The translations under genes and the position numbers were made by a program. A model generated the notes under the pieces. That model ran no database searches. It saw only the letters and a list, made by a program, of their open reading frames with translations, and was not told the origin of the DNA. A stretch of DNA of 64,000 nucleotides from Lachnospiraceae bacterium (lineage in GTDB: Bacteria > Bacillota > Clostridia > Lachnospirales > Lachnospiraceae), in the NCBI GenBank assembly GCA_014804355.1, contig JAAUZY010000084.1, positions 1-64,000 on the forward strand, read 5' to 3'. Below, one piece after another: positions 27,723 through 34,206 of this stretch; the stretch's first letter is position 1, and every line of letters begins with the position of its first letter.

Positions 27723-27761
27723 AAAAAAGTTACTCTGAGGCACAGTGCCTAAGAGTAACTT
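27723..27761 (-). terminator. proximal terminator of the ferredoxin gene
   Basis: AAGTTACTCT (27727-27736) pairs perfectly with AGAGTAACTT (27752-27761), with an inner AGGCA/TGCCT. On the minus strand a run of six T follows. On the plus strand there is no equivalent T run. Confidence 0.85.
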
Positions 27762-27819
27762 TATGTTTGGAAGATCCGTCGCAGGACGTTTCTTCTCTGT
27801 ATTTCGCTTTAGTGTGTGA

Positions 27820-27990
27820 TTAACCCTGAGAAATGGAACCTGTAGGGCAAGCACCTGCGCAAGAACCGCAGTCGATACACTTTGTTGCGTCGATCTCGAA
27901 TTTGCCGTCGCCCATGCTGATTGCGCCAACAGGACACTGAGCCTCACAAGCGCCACATGCTACACAAGCATCACTAATTACATATGCCAT
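27820..27990 (-). CDS. 2[4Fe-4S] ferredoxin
   Basis: A 56-aa bacterial-type ferredoxin, MAYVISDACVACGACEAQCP at its start. Two CxxCxxCxxxCP motifs are present: CVACGACEAQCP at residues 9-20 and CIDCGSCAGACP at residues 38-49. Each ligates a 4Fe-4S cluster in a pseudo-twofold fold. It carries low-potential electrons, as used by pyruvate and hydrogen metabolism in anaerobes. AAGGAGG precedes the ATG on the minus strand, and two tandem terminators follow. It lies downstream of pflA in the same direction, separated by 137 bases, so it may be its own unit. Confidence 0.96.
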   Translation of the reverse strand: MAYVISDACVACGACEAQCPVGAISMGDGKFEIDATKCIDCGSCAGACPTGSISQG

Positions 27991-28127
27991 AACCGTATCC
28001 TCCTTAATATTATAAGACTGTGAGTGATTGATATAAATTTATCAATTCGCCATGTATCTATTTTAATATAAAAGAAACCAATATACAAGTGGCAAAGTAT
28101 AGCTTTTTTTGAAATGAGAAGAAACGA

Positions 28128-28892
28128 TTATGCCTTTACACTTAATTCCTCACGGCGCTTGCGGATACCGTCCAGAATCTTCTCCTTTTTTTCGATCAGT
28201 TTGTTTTTGTCCATGGGCTCTACACCGTCCAGTTTGTACGCTATGCCAAGCTTTTCATATTTCGGTTTTCCCATAGTGTGATAGGGAAGTGCATCCAGTG
28301 CTTTCAGATTGGATAAACCACCGATAAAATAGCCGAGCTGGTACAAATACTGATCATCATCTGTAATGCCCGGCACGATGACATGCCGAATCCATAAATC
28401 TACATGCTTTTCATCCAGATATTCTGCAAAGGCGAGAATGCCGTCATTGGGCTGGGAAGTCAGTTCTTTATGTTTTTCAGGATCAATGTGTTTAATATCG
28501 AGCATGACAAGATCAGTCATTGTCATTAACTGATCCAGTCTGGCAAGCCATTCCGGGTTAGCGTTTTTCTTATAAGCGATTCCCGACGTGTCGATACAAG
28601 TGTGCACATTGTTTGCCTTGGCGATCGTAAACAAATCAATTAAGAAGTCTACCTGCATTAGTGGCTCACCGCCGGTAACCGTAATGCCGCCGCCCTTGTA
28701 AAAAGCTTCATTTCGTTTATACTGCTCAAATATTTCTTCCGGGTCCATCATCGTCCCACCGGTCATAGCCCAGGTATCGGGATTGTGACAGTAGGCACAG
28801 CGCATAGGGCAGCCCTGCACAAAAACTACAAAACGTGTTCCCGGTCCGTCTACCGTACCGAAACTTTCTAAAGAGTGGATTCTTCCCTGCAT
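28128..28892 (-). CDS. pflA: pyruvate formate-lyase activating enzyme
   Basis: A radical SAM enzyme that abstracts a hydrogen from a glycine of pyruvate formate-lyase to create the glycyl radical. The N-terminus IHSLESFGTVDGPGTRFVVF is typical, followed by the cluster motif CPMRCAYC (CxxxCxxC) near residue 29 and the GGEPL SAM-binding segment near residue 78. 254 aa, normal length. It is on the same strand as the pfl genes but separated from them by a terminator-like hairpin and a promoter that serves the 62-aa gene and pflA. Confidence 0.96.
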   Translation of the reverse strand: MQGRIHSLESFGTVDGPGTRFVVFVQGCPMRCAYCHNPDTWAMTGGTMMDPEEIFEQYKRNEAFYKGGGITVTGGEPLMQVDFLIDLFTIAKANNVHTCIDTSGIAYKKNANPEWLARLDQLMTMTDLVMLDIKHIDPEKHKELTSQPNDGILAFAEYLDEKHVDLWIRHVIVPGITDDDQYLYQLGYFIGGLSNLKALDALPYHTMGKPKYEKLGIAYKLDGVEPMDKNKLIEKKEKILDGIRKRREELSVKA

Positions 28893-28916
28893 ATATCATA
28901 ACCTTCTTTCTTAATG

Positions 28917-28942
28917 TTTTCGAGTTTGCGAAGTCTCGCAAT
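28917..28942. repeat. short palindromic repeat element, copy B
   Basis: TTTTCGAGTTTGCGAAGTC starts the element. TTGCGA (28926-28931) pairs with TCGCAA (28936-28941). It lies in the pflA leader on the minus strand and shares its core with the elements at 26.8, 33.5 and 40.1 kb. Confidence 0.5.
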
Positions 28943-28951
28943 TGAATCTGC

Positions 28952-29140
28952 TTACTCTTTTATTCTATCCAGTTCAGTGAGATTAACTCCTAATGTTGTT
29001 AATGTGACCTTTAATTCAATATATCTTTCATACATTAAATTGTATGTTACCGGATCTTTATCCCGGACGGATAGCATCCAGTTTTGTAATCTTGAAAATT
29101 CTGTAATGGAATCTCTGATGATATCTGCTGCATCTGACAT
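28952..29140 (-). CDS. 62-aa protein of unknown function upstream of pflA
   Basis: A small protein (MSDAADIIRDSITEFSRLQN ... LGVNLTELDRIKE) with helical, balanced composition and no cysteines or membrane segment. I do not recognise it. A near-consensus promoter (TTTACA-17-TATAAT) lies 50 bases upstream and pflA follows 59 bases downstream, so the two are probably co-transcribed. The ribosome binding site is weak (AGAAAG). A role in pyruvate formate-lyase activation is only an inference from position. Confidence 0.65.
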   Translation of the reverse strand: MSDAADIIRDSITEFSRLQNWMLSVRDKDPVTYNLMYERYIELKVTLTTLGVNLTELDRIKE

Positions 29141-29189
29141 ATAATCACATACTTTCTATGCATAATCGTTACTATTTCATGATGATTAT

Positions 29190-29218
29190 ATTATAACAAA
29201 CGGCTTATGAGGTGTAAA
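29190..29218 (-). promoter_or_regulatory. promoter of the 62-aa gene and pflA
   Basis: Minus strand: TTTACA (29218-29213), a 17-base spacer and TATAAT (29195-29190). One of the best consensus promoters in the window. Confidence 0.8.
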
Positions 29219-29280
29219 GACTAACGCGAGGAGGTGTGTAACGATGAAAGGATTCCAATTGGTATGATTTTAATAACATA

Positions 29281-29308
29281 AAAGGAGCCTCGCTGTTGCG
29301 AGACTCCT
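29281..29308 (-). terminator. terminator of the pfl operon
   Basis: AGGAGCCTCGC (29283-29293) and GCGAGACTCCT (29298-29308) form an 11-bp stem with one mismatch and a TGTT loop. On the minus strand it is followed by TTTTATG. It lies just after the glycyl-radical gene. Confidence 0.7.
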
Positions 29309-29327
29309 GTATGCTTGACATTCAGAA

Positions 29328-29570
29328 TTATACTGACTCGTGGAATGTACGAGAGATAACGTCTGCCTGCTGTTCCGGTGTCAGCTTGATGAAGTTTACT
29401 GCATAACCGGATACGCGGATTGTCAACTGAGGATAGTTCTCAGGATGCTTCTGAGCATCTAATAAAGTATCTCTGTTGAGTACGTTTACATTAAGGTGAT
29501 GGCCGCCTTTTGTTGCATAACCATCTAATAAAGAAACTAAGTTATCTACCTGAGCATTTGCTGCTGCCAT
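29328..29570 (-). CDS. stand-alone glycyl-radical domain of pyruvate formate-lyase (GrcA-like)
   Basis: An 80-aa protein equal to the C-terminal end of pyruvate formate-lyase. It has [20 protein letters not shown], then [15 protein letters not shown] with the radical glycine in RVSGYAV, and ends SRTFHESV. The large pfl ORF upstream lacks exactly this part, so this is best seen as the separate radical subunit that completes the enzyme. GrcA/YfiD of E. coli is a repair version of the same domain, but there the main enzyme is complete. AGGAGG precedes the ATG. The gap to the 67-aa ORF is 15 bases and a terminator follows. Confidence 0.9.
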   Translation of the reverse strand: MAAANAQVDNLVSLLDGYATKGGHHLNVNVLNRDTLLDAQKHPENYPQLTIRVSGYAVNFIKLTPEQQADVISRTFHESV

Positions 29571-29585
29571 TGTTTTGTCCTCCTA

Positions 29586-29789
29586 TTATTTGTAGTCGTC
29601 TAAACCCTCATGGAGAGTCGGAACACTGCAAGCCAGCGGGGTACGGGAGCAATCCGTGCACCCCATTGTCTGCACGTTTTTAGAATTGTCAGCTTTGTCG
29701 TCAACGTCTACATTCACATGTCCGACACCCTGTGCCATACCGGAATCCATCATCTTGACAAAGTCTTCAATCATCTGATTATTATCCAT
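29586..29789 (-). CDS. 67-aa Cys-containing protein between the two PFL parts
   Basis: The start is ATG 29789 behind GGAGG. The first half (MIEDFVKMMDSGMAQGVGHV, then NVDVDDKADN) resembles the segment just before the glycyl-radical loop in PFL ([15 protein letters not shown]), but the radical motif RVSGYA is absent. The second half is a Cys-containing tail, MGCTDCSRTPLACSVP, with three cysteines. It looks like a diverged partial duplicate of the radical domain with a possible metal or redox site. I cannot name a family. It is within the pfl operon, 83 bases after the core gene and 15 bases before the radical-domain gene. Confidence 0.8.
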   Translation of the reverse strand: MDNNQMIEDFVKMMDSGMAQGVGHVNVDVDDKADNSKNVQTMGCTDCSRTPLACSVPTLHEGLDDYK

Positions 29790-29847
29790 ATATTTTTCCT
29801 CCTTAGATATCTTTGGAAAAAAATCTGTCATATATGGATTTTTTTCC

Positions 29848-29869
29848 GATTTCAGCTTTTGCTGAAATC
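29848..29869 (-). other. hairpin directly after the pfl core gene
   Basis: GATTTCAGC (29848-29856) and GCTGAAATC (29861-29869) form a perfect 9-bp stem with a 4-base loop. On the minus strand it begins a few bases after the pfl stop codon and is followed by an A run rather than a T run. It fits an mRNA-stabilising or processing hairpin better than a terminator. Confidence 0.6.
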
Positions 29870-29872
29870 ATC

Positions 29873-31912
29873 TTACTTATTCAGATCTAATTCGATATCG
29901 CCTGCGAATACCTGATCTTCTTTACCAAGTGCGCCCGGAATGATGGTGAAGGTATTGGAGATACCATCCTGTGCATCGTTGAACGGAAGCTTGGATACGG
30001 AAGATAAGGAAGCTACTGCACCGTGAGTATCACGTCCGTGCATCGGGTTAGCACCCGGAGCGAAAGGCTGACCTTTCTTACGTCCGTCAGGTGTATTACC
30101 TGTAGCCTTACCATAAGTTACGTTAGACGTAATTGTAAGGATAGAGGTTGTAGGAACACCGTTTCTGTAGGTGTGATGTCTTCTGATCGCTGTCATGAAC
30201 TTGTGAACGATCTCCTGAGCGATCTCATCTACGCGGTCGTCGTCGTTACCATATTTCGGGAACTCACCTGTTGTCTTGAAGTCAACGATGATACCGTCTT
30301 CGTCTCTGATCGGCTCAACCTTAGCATACTTGATAGCGGATAAGGAGTCAGCTACGATGGAGAGACCTGCAACACCTGTTGCGAAGTAACGCTTAACATC
30401 TCTGTCATGAAGAGCCATCTCTGCTCTCTCATAGCAATATTTGTCGTGCATGTAGTGGATGATGTTCAGTGTATTTACATACACATCTGCCTGCCACTCT
30501 AACATGTCGATGAATTTATCCATAACATCATCGTAATCCAGTACATCACCGGTAACAGGACGATATTTAGGTCCAACCTGTTTCTTGGTAACTTCATCGA
30601 TACCACCGTTTAATGCATATAACAGACATTTAGCAACGTTAGCACGTGCGCCGAAGAACTGCATTTCCTTACCGATAACCATGGAGGATACGCAGCATGC
30701 GATACCGTAGTCATCACCGTGAGTTACTCTCATCAGATCATCGTTCTCATACTGGATGGAAGAAGTCTGGATGGACATCTTAGCACAGTATTTCTTCCAA
30801 GCTTCAGGAAGTCTTGTGGACCAGAGAACTGTTAAGTTCGGCTCCGGAGAAGGTCCTAAGTTGGTCAATGTGTGCAGATAACGGAAGCTCATCTTGGTTA
30901 CCATCGGACGACCGTCAACACCAACACCGCCGAGGGACTCTGTTACCCATACCGGATCGCCTGCGAAAATCTGGTTATACTCAGGTGTACGTGCAAATTT
31001 GATCAGTCTTAACTTCATGATGAAGTGATCAACGAACTCCTGAATCTCTTTCTCGGTAAATGTACCGTTAGCAAGGTCACGCTCTGCATATACATCAAGG
31101 AATGTAGAAGTACGTCCGAGAGACATAGCAGCACCGTTCTGCTCTTTAACGGAGCACAGATATCCGAAATATGTCCACTGGATAGCTTCCTTTACGTTAG
31201 AAGCGGGTTTGGAAATATCGCAGCCATAGGAAGCAGCCATTTCTTTCATCAGCTTAAGAGCAACCATCTGCTCGGAAAGCTCTTCACGAAGACGGATCAC
31301 ATCGTCTGTCATAACGCGGCCTGTAGAATCCTTCTGAGCCTGCTTATCCTCGATCAGTCTGTCAATACCGTACAGAGCAACACGTCTGTAGTCGCCGATG
31401 ATACGTCCACGTCCGTAAGCATCCGGAAGACCTGTGATGATATGAGAAGAACGGCAAGCTCTCATCTCTGCATTATATGCATCGAAACAGCCGGCATTGT
31501 GTGTTTTCCTGTGTGTGGAGAAGAACTCGCTGATCTCGGGATCAACTTCGTAACCGTTATCGGTACAAGCTTTCTCTGCCATTCTGATACCGCCGTAAGG
31601 CTGTAAAGAACGCTTGAAGGGCTTATCTGTCTGGAAACCTACGATTGTCTCCTTGCTCTTGTCTAAGTAGCCCGGACCATGGGATGTGATCGTAGATACA
31701 ACTTTAGTATCCATATCAAGTACGCCGCCTGCCTCACGCTCCTGCTTCTGCAAATCAAGAACCTGTGCCCATAAGTCTTTGGTGTTCTGTGTAGGCTCTG
31801 CCAAGAAGGACTCATCACCGTCATACGGATGATAGTTTCTCTGGATGAAGTCACGAACATTGACTTCTTTGTCCCATTTGCCGCCTACAAAATCTTTCCA
31901 TTCTGGTCTCAT
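29873..31912 (-). CDS. pflB: pyruvate formate-lyase core subunit lacking the glycyl-radical domain
   Basis: Catalyses pyruvate plus CoA to acetyl-CoA plus formate. It begins [20 protein letters not shown] and carries the catalytic cysteine pair in GIACCVSSM near residue 405. It stops after [18 protein letters not shown] and a short tail, at 679 aa, about 70 residues short of usual pyruvate formate-lyases. The missing C-terminus with the radical glycine is encoded by a separate gene 300 bases downstream. The start is ATG 31912 with AGGAGG 10 bases away; the TTG at 31933 is less likely. A promoter and a possible Rex site precede it. Confidence 0.93.
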   Translation of the reverse strand: MRPEWKDFVGGKWDKEVNVRDFIQRNYHPYDGDESFLAEPTQNTKDLWAQVLDLQKQEREAGGVLDMDTKVVSTITSHGPGYLDKSKETIVGFQTDKPFKRSLQPYGGIRMAEKACTDNGYEVDPEISEFFSTHRKTHNAGCFDAYNAEMRACRSSHIITGLPDAYGRGRIIGDYRRVALYGIDRLIEDKQAQKDSTGRVMTDDVIRLREELSEQMVALKLMKEMAASYGCDISKPASNVKEAIQWTYFGYLCSVKEQNGAAMSLGRTSTFLDVYAERDLANGTFTEKEIQEFVDHFIMKLRLIKFARTPEYNQIFAGDPVWVTESLGGVGVDGRPMVTKMSFRYLHTLTNLGPSPEPNLTVLWSTRLPEAWKKYCAKMSIQTSSIQYENDDLMRVTHGDDYGIACCVSSMVIGKEMQFFGARANVAKCLLYALNGGIDEVTKKQVGPKYRPVTGDVLDYDDVMDKFIDMLEWQADVYVNTLNIIHYMHDKYCYERAEMALHDRDVKRYFATGVAGLSIVADSLSAIKYAKVEPIRDEDGIIVDFKTTGEFPKYGNDDDRVDEIAQEIVHKFMTAIRRHHTYRNGVPTTSILTITSNVTYGKATGNTPDGRKKGQPFAPGANPMHGRDTHGAVASLSSVSKLPFNDAQDGISNTFTIIPGALGKEDQVFAGDIELDLNK

Positions 31913-31941
31913 TTTGAAATAGCCTCCTATCAATGATTATT

Positions 31942-31959
31942 TTGTTAAATTTTTGACAT
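31942..31959. promoter_or_regulatory. possible Rex operator of the pfl operon
   Basis: TTGTTAA-ATTT-TTGACAT fits the clostridial Rex pattern TTGTTAA-N4-TTAACAA at 12 of 14 positions. It lies between the -10 and the pfl start, where a repressor would block transcription. Rex responds to NADH/NAD and often controls fermentation genes. No rex gene is in the window. Confidence 0.4.
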
Positions 31960-31998
31960 TTTTGATAAAATGCCGAAAAATGCTTATCCAGTACACAT

Positions 31999-32028
31999 AT
32001 TATATGTTATAGCAAGCGGAAGAGTCAA
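31999..32028 (-). promoter_or_regulatory. pfl operon promoter
   Basis: Minus strand: TTGACT (32028-32023), an 18-base spacer and TATAAT (32004-31999). This leaves a leader of about 80 bases that contains the possible Rex site. Confidence 0.75.
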
Positions 32029-32252
32029 GTCGGGCTTTGTACTTTTTCTCATACAAATGGCAGATTTTTATGAAAAATTTGTGAAAATTGTATGTAAAAA
32101 ACATATTGTTTAAAAAATGGGAAAATTGATGGCTTGCAGGAATCTTTTTTTCCTATTATACTAATGAAACATAAAGACATGTGAAATAATACATGTTGAT
32201 AACCCTAAAATAAACTGTTCCGCCTGCGCGGGATGAACGGAGGTAAATGATC

Positions 32253-32444
32253 ATGGCAGATATTACAAAGGACACAACAATAGGAGAAGCATTAAGAACG
32301 AATCCTGACATCGCACCGGTACTTATGGAGATCGGCATGCACTGTCTCGGATGTCCGTCCGCACAGGGAGAGACGCTGGAAGAGGCGGCTATGGTGCACG
32401 GGATCGCAGTAGATGATCTGATGACTAAGATTGCGGCGGTGTAA
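32253..32444 (+). CDS. DUF1858 / hybrid-cluster-associated redox disulfide protein
   Basis: A 63-aa protein of the DUF1858 (TIGR03980-like) type: [20 protein letters not shown], then [19 protein letters not shown]. The CLGC pair is a likely redox or sulfur-handling disulfide. Members often sit beside hybrid-cluster or other anaerobic redox genes. The GGAGGT at 32239-32244 is 8 bases before ATG 32253, so I use that rather than ATG 32247. It is transcribed divergently from the pfl operon, with about 220 A+T-rich bases between the promoter region and this gene. Confidence 0.88.
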   Translation: MADITKDTTIGEALRTNPDIAPVLMEIGMHCLGCPSAQGETLEEAAMVHGIAVDDLMTKIAAV

Positions 32445-32511
32445 GAATTTTCAAGAAAAGTATTGAATTATAATCATTATTGCGTTAGAATAAGAGCATA
32501 AAAAGGGTGTT

Positions 32512-32526
32512 ACCGTTAGTAACGGT
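32512..32526. promoter_or_regulatory. perfect palindrome, possible operator
   Basis: ACCGTT-AGT-AACGGT lies in the gap between the convergent DUF1858 and mecA genes. It could be a small hairpin or a protein site. There is no T tract. The rest of the gap holds the terminator at 32551-32590. Confidence 0.3.
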
Positions 32527-32550
32527 TCGCCTCATTGTAGGTTATAAATC

Positions 32551-32590
32551 AAAAAAGCAACCTAACTTTGGTCGGAGCGGTTGCTTTTTT
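32551..32590. terminator. bidirectional terminator between DUF1858 gene and mecA
   Basis: AAAAAAGCAACC (32551-32562) pairs with GGTTGCTTTTTT (32579-32590). A T run follows the stem on both strands, so it can end both convergent genes. Confidence 0.88.
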
Positions 32591-32652
32591 GATGCTTTAA
32601 TTGTCTGTATAATGTTGATTGCAATAACGTGCGTTTTTTATTTTATCGAGCC

Positions 32653-33429
32653 CTAAATTTGTGCCAAAGCCTCAATCGCATGCTCTTTAATCAACGGCTC
32701 ATAATGTTCTTCCAGATAAGCCTTAGCGGAGAGCGCTGCTTTCTCCGGCTTGCCGTATTCTGAGATCAGATTGCAGATGCGGTTGAAATCGGAAGCGCTC
32801 TGGTTATCGGAATTGATTAACAGCAGATAGGCACCGCCATTTTCATCTTTATATAATGTGCTGTTCCCATTGTAAGAGGCAGCCGCCACATGAGCCAGTC
32901 TCGTCACATCATGCAGTGTCGGGAAACAGAAAAGCCGGCTGGAAGACTGTACCGGGGCAGATTCCTTCGCAGCGCTGTGTCCGGCAGAACTCTCCGGGGA
33001 GGAAGGCTTTGCCTTAGCGGAATCGTCCGGAATATCGGCACCGCTCATCTTACGCAGCATATTAAGTACCTCATCGGCTCCGTCGGAAAAGGCATCGACT
33101 AAGTCCTCGCCGTCTTCGTCATAATCATCATCCTCGTGGACTGACGGGGCAAATTTGGAAAAACGTGTGTCCAGTTCTTCGGGGTCCTCCACCTTCGTGA
33201 TGATCAGCACGATACATTCGGAGTTTAACGGGATCGCCTCGATCATCAGCGGGATATCCTCGGCCTCGAAGCCGCACTCGAAAGATGCCTGACGCATCAT
33301 ATCGCGGAACAGGGTCTTGGCTTTCTCGGTGCCGTAGGCGAGTTCGCTGATCTTCAGTTCTCTGGTGGCAAGATCTTCTCTTGTAAGAGTGCAGCGAATC
33401 TGCTGCTCGTTAACTTTTTCTATTTTCAT
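32653..33429 (-). CDS. mecA: MecA-like adaptor protein
   Basis: Adaptor that delivers substrates to the ClpC-ClpP protease and so controls regulators such as ComK in Bacillus. The N-terminal domain KIEKVNEQQIRCTLTREDLA (substrate binding) is followed by an acidic linker (EDDDYDEDGEDLVDAF), a Ser/Ala/Pro-rich spacer, and a C-terminal ClpC-binding domain (FPTLHDVTRLAHVAAASYNG). The start is ATG 33429, behind AAAGGATG. The 258-aa length is slightly longer than Bacillus MecA owing to the spacer. A palindromic repeat lies upstream. Confidence 0.9.
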   Translation of the reverse strand: MKIEKVNEQQIRCTLTREDLATRELKISELAYGTEKAKTLFRDMMRQASFECGFEAEDIPLMIEAIPLNSECIVLIITKVEDPEELDTRFSKFAPSVHEDDDYDEDGEDLVDAFSDGADEVLNMLRKMSGADIPDDSAKAKPSSPESSAGHSAAKESAPVQSSSRLFCFPTLHDVTRLAHVAAASYNGNSTLYKDENGGAYLLLINSDNQSASDFNRICNLISEYGKPEKAALSAKAYLEEHYEPLIKEHAIEALAQI

Positions 33430-33501
33430 ATGATAGTCACATCCTTTTAAGTCATATATTTTGTTCACGCAGAATATTTATTATGAAATTCTTTGGCATA
33501 C

Positions 33502-33530
33502 TTCGAGTTTGTAAAGTCAAACTCTTTTTT
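33502..33530. repeat. short palindromic repeat element, copy C
   Basis: TTCGAGTTTGTAAAGTC followed by CAAACTC and a run of T. GAGTTTG (33505-33511) pairs with CAAACTC (33518-33524). It looks like a terminator on the plus strand, but no plus-strand gene ends here. Same core as copies at 26.8, 28.9 and 40.1 kb. Confidence 0.5.
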
Positions 33531-33615
33531 GATACCTGCATCTTATACTTTGCGCCAATTTTAGTCAATAGTGTGCATAAAGTGTTTAAAAAATTTTAAT
33601 AATTTTAGAATTTAC

Positions 33616-33644
33616 TTGCTTTTTTGTCATATTATGGCTATAAT
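33616..33644 (+). promoter_or_regulatory. orphan promoter in the mecA-GH18 gap
   Basis: TTGCTT (33616-33621), a 17-base spacer and TATAAT (33639-33644). It points into a region with no large gene. Confidence 0.55.
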
Positions 33645-33689
33645 CGATCTACAAGGTGTCTCCGATAGTCGGCAACGAAAGGAGGCAGC

Positions 33690-33773
33690 GTGTGCAACTT
33701 CATAAATAACATCTATCTCTCCGCTGCGGTCGGCAGCACAGTTCGGAGAGAGTCTTATAGGCGATGTGCCTGA
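33690..33773 (+). CDS. possible 27-aa peptide or structured small RNA
   Basis: A GTG start at 33690 with AAAGGAGG 4 bases upstream opens a 27-codon frame (MCNFINNIYLSAAVGSTVRR, then ESYRRCA). The N-terminal part is fairly hydrophobic and the C-terminal part basic, with cysteines near both ends. The same DNA folds well: CTCTCCG pairs with CGGAGAG, enclosing GCTGC/GCAGC (about 33715-33748). A promoter lies 45 bases upstream. It may therefore be a leader-type peptide, a small toxin-like peptide or a non-coding RNA. No partner gene is recognisable. Confidence 0.35.
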   Translation: MCNFINNIYLSAAVGSTVRRESYRRCA

Positions 33774-34206
33774 TCATAGACCATATCTTATTTCTTTCTA
33801 TATTTCACAATTATAATTCACAAGGAATGAGTAGGTTATACAGTTATTTTTTATTTTTGCATGTCGGCGATGCCTTGAAGCTATTTCACATCCTAATAGT
33901 ATCTTATGCCGTTAGTATATCACAATGCTCTTTTTGGCAGACTAAATTTTAGGATGAAATCGGTGAAAACCTGCGAGCGTATGAAAAAGCATATGTGAAT
34001 GAATTATATTATAGAACGCTGAGGTTTCTCTAAGAAGCTCCCGCTTCATGAGACTGTGGCAGGTGGCAGCCGTGGCCGGATTATACAGGATGTAACTTTT
34101 GGAAATGATTTTGGCAAAATATGATTGTGCCGAAAAATGTCAAATTTATAATGACTGAAAGGAAATAGTTTGTTATAATGAGGACGGTCAGAAAGGAGCT
34201 GGATCT
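33774..34206. other. non-coding gap before the GH18-like gene
   Basis: About 430 A+T-rich bases without a supported gene. I see an imperfect inverted repeat, TTTCACATCCTAA (about 33882) against TTAGGATGAAA (about 33949). A segment AAGAAGCTCCCGCTTC near 34032 faintly recalls the 3' ends of IS605-type tnpB elements, but without a transposase or clear hairpin. Two possible -10 boxes (TATAAT near 34146 and 34173) lie just before the GH18-like gene. Confidence 0.4.

Noticed and set aside
29244-29267. Seven-codon ORF (MKGFQLV) behind GAGGAGGTG on the plus strand
   Set aside because: Good RBS, but too short and lying across the promoter region of the opposite strand. No plus-strand promoter is seen.
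33764-33952. 62-codon plus-strand frame in the mecA-GH18 gap
   Set aside because: A+T-rich, no ribosome binding site, no recognisable composition, and it begins inside the small ORF at 33690. Probably chance.
34020-34080. Possible IS605/tnpB remnant (AAGAAGCTCCCGCTTC)
   Set aside because: Only a short resemblance to tnpB 3' ends. No transposase fragment or matching end hairpin nearby.
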